From: Dactylonectria macrodidyma
Lineage: Eukaryota; Ascomycota; Sordariomycetes; Hypocreales; Nectriaceae
NCBI GenBank assembly: GCA_020744425.1
Contig: JAGMUV010000001.1
Span: forward strand, 1,612,001-1,676,000
Direction: 5' to 3'
Length of the DNA stretch: 64,000 nucleotides
A program made the position numbers and the translations under genes. This document shows, in pieces, positions 57,853 to 64,000 of this stretch. Each line of letters begins with the position of its first letter. Position 1 is the first letter of the stretch. Below the pieces are notes generated by a model that worked only from the letters and a program-made list of their open reading frames with translations, had not been told where the DNA came from and ran no database searches.

Positions 57853-60800
57853 GAGGAATGAAGATGTAAGAAGGACAGCAGAGCAGTCACAGCAGTAATG
57901 CACAGGTGATGCAGACGATGAGGCAAGAGAGTAGAAGGAACTGAGTGTTGAGTTTAAACAATTGATGATTGTGGGAGTCCCCTTTATAGCTAAACTGACG
58001 ATGACTACGTTCTAAGCCCGTTCAAGGCTGTGTCAACACCCCCTGAGGTGTGATGAAATTGCGCATGCATTCACGAGACAACAGAGTAGCTGAGTAGAGG
58101 AAAGAGAGAGAGGCGATGGCTCTAGACAAAGGTGACGATGTGCGCGCACGGCGGCAAGGAGACAACTGCGAGGGGGAAACGCAGCGAGACGAGGAGAGGC
58201 CCTCACAGTGCGACGAGCTGACTTGCTACCAATGACCCAGTGACCCAGTGTAATATCCGACAGCTTTCTCCTCGTCAAGAATGTCTTTGCGAGGCAAGCG
58301 GGCGCTGGGTTGGTCGAAAGAAAAATCGCTCATAGCAGGCGGAGTGGTCGAGTTGCGAGTTGTCGCGCGAGTGAAGTCTTTGATATCTGGGAGCCAAGTA
58401 TCCCGCCCGCAGAGCCAAGCTTTGCGGGAACAAGCGAGTGACACACACTGAAGGTTCCCGTCTATTTTATTGACCAAACCTGTCCCACCATCTAGCCCTC
58501 GGGCCTGGATCTGGCTGTGCCCCCCCGAAACCAGGTGGAGATGAGACTTCGGTCTCCTGTATCCAGCTTAGGCTGGCCGGCATCTGAGATGCGGCGCTGG
58601 CCGTACGAACCCAGCGCGATTTTTGTTGTTGTTGCCGCCTTTGTACGAGAGAAGAGAGCCAGAAAAAAACAGGAAAAAATGACACGGCCTGCGGGGGCAA
58701 TGCATCCGCATAGCCGTTGTCACAAGCCCGCCCCTCCCATGTTCCTTTTCGGCCGGTTCTTTTGTTGTCCCATCCATCGTTGCCTCAGTGCCGACATGAG
58801 CCGTGGGAAGGGTAGCAGGCGGCCTCCCACAACTCTTCGCTTGGCCATGACTGTTCAGTCTCCACCACCCAGCAGCATCCATCGCTGCACCCCAGAACCG
58901 TCAGAGCTCCATGAAGCTATGGGTAGCTACGGGTCTGATGTCATCTGGACAAAAAGAAGCACTGAAACAGCGGCCGCAGCTTACGGCCACCACACGGGGG
59001 GGAGTGTTGTCTGTTGGTCAGATTCCCCTCCCTGCGAGTCGACTGGTGTCGTGGCGCCTTGCCTTCTCCAGGCATTCCTTTGCACCGTCGAGGGTTACTG
59101 CCCATCTGGTCTCTTGGTTGCTCATTTTCTCTTGGAGTTGCCGTTGCTTATTTACTTATGCGATTTTTCGCACACTCTGAGCAGGACTGAACGTATCACG
59201 CAACTACCAGTCTTAGAATCCCTCGACATCGCCATGGTTTGATTCATTCGAACCACACACAAGAAGCCCAGTTTAAGCATAACATGGATGATGGGATTCG
59301 ACCAAGGCAAGGGGCGGAGACGGCGCATGAAGTTGACCGGGTCTCCATCCTAGCTCCCACCACCAGCGATGCGCGCCCACAGCGATGGGTTTTTGTCTCC
59401 ATAACTCTCATTCACCAAGAGATTAGCCCTGTCGCCCTGAGGGTTGCGCTCGAGCTAAGAAGACATGTCTATCATCTCCCTGCATGAGGGCAGGGCTTGT
59501 GATGCGAAATTCCGCTGTGGTCGAAGAGCACCTTCAGCTCATGCACCGTTTAGACGCCCAAAGATGATCACAAATCCGGGCCGGTTCGAGCTAATGCATG
59601 CTTTTGATCCGGACCGGTGGATGGGGGTTTGTTCTGCTCGCATGTCACCTCTCCAATCCTCTCGGTCCTCTCGCCGCTTTTCGTTCCTGGACGACGATCT
59701 TAACATTGTGTTTTAGATGCCTCACACCGCGCTTTCCTCTTGGCTACCTATCACTGCCACTATGACAAAAGCCACATCATCAACACCGTTCATAGCTGGA
59801 ACTACCCTAGCCCTGCCCTATGTATACAGAGGCAAACATGCGACGGCCAGCCGCACAGTAGTCATAGGAGAAACGTGACAACAGTAACCCGTGCAATGGA
59901 AATCTAATGCACATCATCAATCACACTTAGACGGGGGTTCCAACAAGCTCCTCTGTGTGAGGCGGTAAGTGGGGGGCTAAGAGATCGAGAAAATGCTTGG
60001 CATCAAACGCCCTGAGCATTGTCGGGCCTGTATGGACGGATGAACGAGGCCAGTGCTTTCTGGAGTCTCCTCATCCCATCTCTCTCTCATATCCTAGCCA
60101 CAGGGTATTAGGGGTCCAAACACAGACGAGCACCGCATTGGGAAATCCCGATATTTGCCTCACCGACTTTACTTGTGACATGAGTCGACTCAGCGCCGCT
60201 GACGTCGAGATGGGTGTTCTGGATGGCGCCACATAGTAGGTTAGGAGGTGCGGGTGAATGGATGAGAGTGAAGAGAAACGTGGGAATCAGGGATGAAGCG
60301 TGAGGAAAGGAAGGGGGGGGGGGGAAGCATTGGGATGTGCAAAGTTTGGGGCTGTGCGAGAACCCCCACTGTTGACCTGATAGTAACTGAGCCGAGCAGA
60401 CTCCTGCATGTGTAACGTTGGACGCAAAGCTTGACGAATGCTAGCTCATGATCCAGGCTAGCATTTTATTCGCCGGAGATTTATTACGAAACTGGGCTGC
60501 GGGGAAAGGGTCAAGGCCAATGGATTGGTTGTAAGTGGTCAGGACGTAAGTAAGTCATGATCCAGGACGACTCAGAAGATACGAAGTACCCCTGTGGGCC
60601 ATTCTAGTGGGTGGGTGGTGATGATCATCGCTGGAGACAGTTCTAAGGGCAGCACCCGTGTTGTCTGCACAGCCTCAATCGAAAGCAACGACAAATTCAT
60701 CAACCCCCGACATTGTCTGTGTTGGTTTCCCTCTTCCTCTCACATTTTCATTTGGGCCCTTGTTCGCTTTTCCTCTCAAATGTCTCCCGCCAATACACCA

Positions 60801-61753
60801 ACACCTGCTGTCTCTGTCTTTCTTGCGCCAGAGCCACGACATCGTGGTCCGTTAATTCATTCGCCTAGAAGTCTAGGCGAGCCAGCCAGCAACAGTACTA
60901 AAACCCCCCCCAAAAAAAAACCCCCCAAATTTTGGGACGCGCACGCACACTCGCACTCGCTGTGCTTGGCAGCGCAGAGCCCGCGAAAGACGCGCATCCA
61001 GACTCTCACGCTCAAGCGAGTGTGACCATGGAACCCGTGTCGAGCCCTTGCAAGAACGCGGCATATACTCTATCTCTTATTCTATTGTGAACAAAGACAA
61101 AAAGGCAAGCAAGCGCTCGCTCGCTCAGTCCAAAAAGAAACGAGACTCGAGGGCCGCGTGGATCGACCGTGGCCCCATCTCGTACGTGACGCGGCCTCCC
61201 CCTTGAAATCTTCATGGTAAAACCCGTCGACGACGCCGAACCGTCAGCAAAAGGGCCAACTTTGCGGCGTTGACGCAGCTCTTTTGCCCCTCTCGCTTCG
61301 TCCTCGAGACGGCAACCCAGAGATCCGTATGGTATAAGCTCTTATTGTCCGATCTTTTTTATCAATGCCGGGCTTCCCATTCAATCTGCTCTTCTATTGT
61401 TTCCATCGCTGGTTCCGAAATTCAATTGCCTCTTTCGGTGGCGCCATCCCCATCCGGCATCTTCTTGTCCAGGCCGACTAATCACCAACCCGTCTTTTGC
61501 CCCGTTTTGTCAGCGGGACGCGCAATGCTTGCAACAGCAACGTCAGCTCTCTGTCTTTGAATTTGGGACTACCCGGCAAAGACACCAAAGATTGCGCTGC
61601 CAAAACCCCATCTCGCCAAACTCCCATTGTCATGAATGCTGCGTTCTAGACGTATGTGTGTGTGTGTCCTCCAAAATTCTAGAATCTAGTGTTCTAGTTG
61701 CTTGTTCGTCCCATGCCCGCGAGGCTTGCCCTCTTCTCCAGCCATGCCTAGAC
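57853..61753. other. Long gene-free stretch, 3.9 kb
   Basis: Divergent spacer between the ATPase (-) and the 459-residue protein (+). It contains homopolymer runs: G12 at 60313-60324 and a C/A/C block at 60904-60926. The 241-codon frame at 58517-59242 starts without ATG, is Cys/Ser/Pro-rich and has no domain-like pattern, so it is not called. A non-coding RNA or long 5' leaders could lie here but nothing in sequence proves it. Confidence 0.45.
60313..60324 (+). repeat. Poly(G) run, 12 bases
   Basis: An uninterrupted G homopolymer in the long spacer; prone to length change and sequencing error. Confidence 0.85.
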
Positions 61754-63133
61754 ATGCTCCCGCCAAACCCTCCCCCGTCATCCACAACCCTTGAGTCTGA
61801 GTCAAACGCCGATGCAGAGGCTTCACTCGAGTCCATCTTACGCATCAAGCCTCCCTTGCCTACGAGGCGACCTCGCACCGCCCAGTCGCCCAACAATGCC
61901 GAAGTCCAGGTCCCACCTCTTGTCGCCGGCGCTCTCGTCGCCGCCTTTGCCACCGCCTTGGCCGATGGACTGAACAACGACCTCCTTACCCACTACTACC
62001 TCCCAGAGCAGAAAGTACGCGTCAATGTCGACCGTGTGCTGGATCGCATCCTTTCTGAATTCACCGGCCAGCTCTGGGACGAGCTCTGGCAGTTCTATTC
62101 GCAGTCTAACCCCGAGTCGGCCCGCCAGGTCAGCCTCTTGTTCGACGGGCCCATATGCCAACTGTTTCTCGTTCTCAACGGACCCGAGACACCGCGATGC
62201 ATCCTCGACAAGATAGGCCCAGGCATCACGCGACGACCGGCGACATGGTCTTCCAGCGCACGAGGCATTGATCTGCCGCTTGCCTTGCAGCTACTCTGCA
62301 GCTACTGGGATCGCGAGTTTCCTGCTCGCTCACCCAGGGGCTCACCAGAAGACATTGCTCGCTCACTACACACATACATCACCACCGGGGAGTCAGCCAA
62401 GGCCCTCATCGCCCGGATCCGCGAGGTCTTGATTTCTCCTCATTTCGTGCAGATGCATCTCATGGAGTCTGCAGTCTGGGACATCCTAATGAAGCGACGC
62501 TTCACGCCACCTACAGACGGATTCCATGTCATTCAATTCAAGTTTGAATGCCAGCTCTTTGGCCCCCTAGACGGTATCGGCGATCCGCAACTAGTCAGCA
62601 TGGGATCTCTGCCGGCCATTACTGGAACGGCAAACGATTGCATCTACACCACCGTTTCCGAGTACACCAACAAACAATGGCCCAAGTGCGGCTCCTTGTT
62701 GCTGGGCTGCATCGAAGAGGCCGTGAAACAGGCCTCCATCTCATGCCGCGAAGGACACGCATTCGCTGGCATGTCTCTCTGGGACGACACGGACGGCAAA
62801 GACATCTTTTGCCCAAGCCTCCGGCTCCTCCATCTAGAAGTCGAGGACGGATCCATCAGGCTGAGCGTTTCCGCTTGGACCCATACCATGATTGAGATTC
62901 TGCAGCAGATGGCCTGGACGTGCGCCGCCCTCAGCGCCTCGCCTTTCCCAGGCGCCATCTCAGAGTGCGCCGTCGAGATTTCCGATTGGACATATCTGGA
63001 TGACTCCATCTACGTCGATTGCAGCTTGTCGCATCGGCCAGTCCCAGAAGGCGACGGCGCTGCGTGGTTGAAGCAATTGCAAGGTGCTGCGATCGCCAAT
63101 GGCTTCCCAATCAAGCACGCCGTTTCCGCATAG
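61754..63133 (+). CDS. Conserved-looking cytosolic protein, 459 residues (unknown function)
   Basis: Single exon. The start is the first ATG in frame (MLPPNPPP). The frame stays open for 119 codons upstream but has no ATG and is low in coding character. After a disordered, Pro/Ser-rich, acidic N-terminus (about 1-55) comes a mixed alpha/beta region without signal peptide or membrane helix. Well-structured strings include VRVNVDRVLDRILSEF, LWDELWQFY, FVQMHLMESAVWDIL, FHVIQFKFECQLFGPL and WDDTDGKDIFCPSLRLL. Cys and Trp are frequent in the C-terminal half. I recognise no named domain or active-site motif. It converges on the peptidase gene with only 103 bp between stops. Confidence 0.8.
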   Translation: MLPPNPPPSSTTLESESNADAEASLESILRIKPPLPTRRPRTAQSPNNAEVQVPPLVAGALVAAFATALADGLNNDLLTHYYLPEQKVRVNVDRVLDRILSEFTGQLWDELWQFYSQSNPESARQVSLLFDGPICQLFLVLNGPETPRCILDKIGPGITRRPATWSSSARGIDLPLALQLLCSYWDREFPARSPRGSPEDIARSLHTYITTGESAKALIARIREVLISPHFVQMHLMESAVWDILMKRRFTPPTDGFHVIQFKFECQLFGPLDGIGDPQLVSMGSLPAITGTANDCIYTTVSEYTNKQWPKCGSLLLGCIEEAVKQASISCREGHAFAGMSLWDDTDGKDIFCPSLRLLHLEVEDGSIRLSVSAWTHTMIEILQQMAWTCAALSASPFPGAISECAVEISDWTYLDDSIYVDCSLSHRPVPEGDGAAWLKQLQGAAIANGFPIKHAVSA

Positions 63134-63236
63134 TTGTCGTAGGCAATGCGATGGCATCAATGCTGGGCTGTATATATCTATTAACACTTCCTTCGTGGCC
63201 ATGATATTTAGATATTTAATTACTTAATGATACCCA

Positions 63237-64000
63237 TCAAGGCTCGCGAAGACCTCTTGCCCTCTGCCCAGTGAGCAACTCTGCTTCGCCATCCTCCTTG
63301 ACCAGATAGATATCCTCGTGTCTCACACCAAACTTGCCCTCCAAGTAAATACCCGGCTCGTTGGTAAAGGTCATGCCCGGCTTGAGGAGCACGTCCTTGT
63401 TCCACTTGTTCAAGTAGGGCGACTCATGTGCCTTGATGCCAATGCCGTGACCCAGCCGATGTGTGAAGCCGTATCCATATCCGGCGTCCTCGATGACGGT
63501 GCGCGCCGCTATGTCGACACTTGCGGCCGAGTTGTTGTGCTTGAAAGCCGCCGCCGCCGCCGATTGTGCCTCCAACACGATGTTCCACACATTTTCTTTC
63601 TCCTCCCGCAACGGATCAGGCACGATACTGCCCTGTCCTTCTGGCTGGTCAATGAGGAAACTTCGGCAAATGTCGGACGAGTATCCCAGGTAATGTGCGC
63701 CCACGTCGATGACGATCATGCTGTTGTACGTGAGCTTCTTGCCACCAGTGACGAAACCACCATGAGGAAGAGCCCCGTGCTCCTCAAAGAGGACAATGTT
63801 GAAGAACAAGCTGAAGCCAATGGCCAGCATCGAGTTGTCAAGGATGGTCGTCACTTGATCTTCCGTCAACCCGGGAACTAAGCAGGGCCGCATCGCGCGC
63901 ACAGCAACCACAGTCCCGGTGTTGACGGCGCGGAGCAACTCGACTTCGGCAGGGCTCTTCAGCTGCCTCACAAGCTCGGCCTCGGGGGAGAGTCCAACAG
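63237..64000 (-). CDS. M24-family metallopeptidase (Xaa-Pro aminopeptidase/prolidase type), 3' part
   Basis: The frame is open to the window edge at 64000, so the N-terminal part lies outside. About 253 residues of the pita-bread fold are present. The five metal ligands are visible: Asp in VIDVGAHYLG, Asp in SSDICRSF, His in HRLGHGIG, Glu in TNEPGIY and Glu in VRHEDIYLV. This is the dinuclear Mn/Co site of M24B peptidases, which release N-terminal residues next to proline or split X-Pro dipeptides. The short end after the last ligand (LLTGQRARGLREP) marks the true C-terminus. Whether it is a cytosolic aminopeptidase P, a prolidase or a less typical M24 dipeptidase depends on the missing half. 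No intron in this part. Confidence 0.88.
   Translation of the reverse strand, partial: VGLSPEAELVRQLKSPAEVELLRAVNTGTVVAVRAMRPCLVPGLTEDQVTTILDNSMLAIGFSLFFNIVLFEEHGALPHGGFVTGGKKLTYNSMIVIDVGAHYLGYSSDICRSFLIDQPEGQGSIVPDPLREEKENVWNIVLEAQSAAAAAFKHNNSAASVDIAARTVIEDAGYGYGFTHRLGHGIGIKAHESPYLNKWNKDVLLKPGMTFTNEPGIYLEGKFGVRHEDIYLVKEDGEAELLTGQRARGLREP

Noticed and set aside
58517..59242. 241-codon plus-strand frame in the long spacer
   Set aside because: No ATG at its start, low-complexity Ser/Pro/Cys composition and no domain pattern.

Overview
The window is nuclear DNA of a filamentous ascomycete, most likely a sordariomycete and plausibly Hypocreales. The evidence is short introns (about 48-160 bp) with GT-AG ends and CTAAC-like branch sites, single genes with their own promoters on both strands, and typical fungal families: an SREBP with the fungal C-terminal membrane half, a fused NAD(P)H nitrite reductase, rhodopsin-domain (PTH11-like) membrane proteins, homogentisate dioxygenase, and GMC and berberine-bridge-type oxidases. 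I name no species. I rebuilt exon structures by hand from reading frame, splice signals and family motifs; all totals divide by three.

Layout. 0-7 kb: the 3' part of a protein kinase gene, then glucosamine-6-phosphate deaminase (-) and an atypical hexokinase (+) facing away from each other across a 2.5 kb promoter region. This looks like part of the N-acetylglucosamine catabolic module. 7.6-30.7 kb is a conserved housekeeping block: Rtt107/Brc1 BRCT scaffold, ESCRT-II subunit Vps25, siroheme nitrite reductase with a perfect pathway-activator palindrome and GATA sites upstream, SREBP (Sre1/SrbA), a single-pass membrane protein of unknown role, the Srs2 helicase and a tiny mitochondrial-type membrane protein. 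31-46.4 kb is a more accessory block: FAD-linked oxidase, a decayed rhodopsin-domain pseudogene, neutral ceramidase, GMC oxidoreductase and an intact rhodopsin-domain protein, separated by looser AT-rich spacers with gene relics. 47-64 kb: GNAT acetyltransferase, homogentisate 1,2-dioxygenase, a small DUF6699-like protein, a ten-exon type IIC-like cation P-type ATPase with one GC-AG intron, a very long gene-free stretch (about 3.9 kb), an unrecognised 459-residue protein, and the 3' part of an M24 metallopeptidase.

Functional links. The deaminase and hexokinase would act in one amino-sugar pathway. Nitrite reductase is the second step of nitrate assimilation. Rtt107 and Srs2 both serve replication-stress and recombination control but are 17 kb apart. 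The neutral ceramidase carries threonine where the family's nucleophilic serine is expected. I see no CRISPR array, convincing tRNA or rRNA gene, or intact transposon. The most distinctive items are the ceramidase substitution, the deaminase/hexokinase pair, the GC-AG intron and missing M6 aspartate of the ATPase, and the pseudogene/paralogue pair of rhodopsin-domain proteins.
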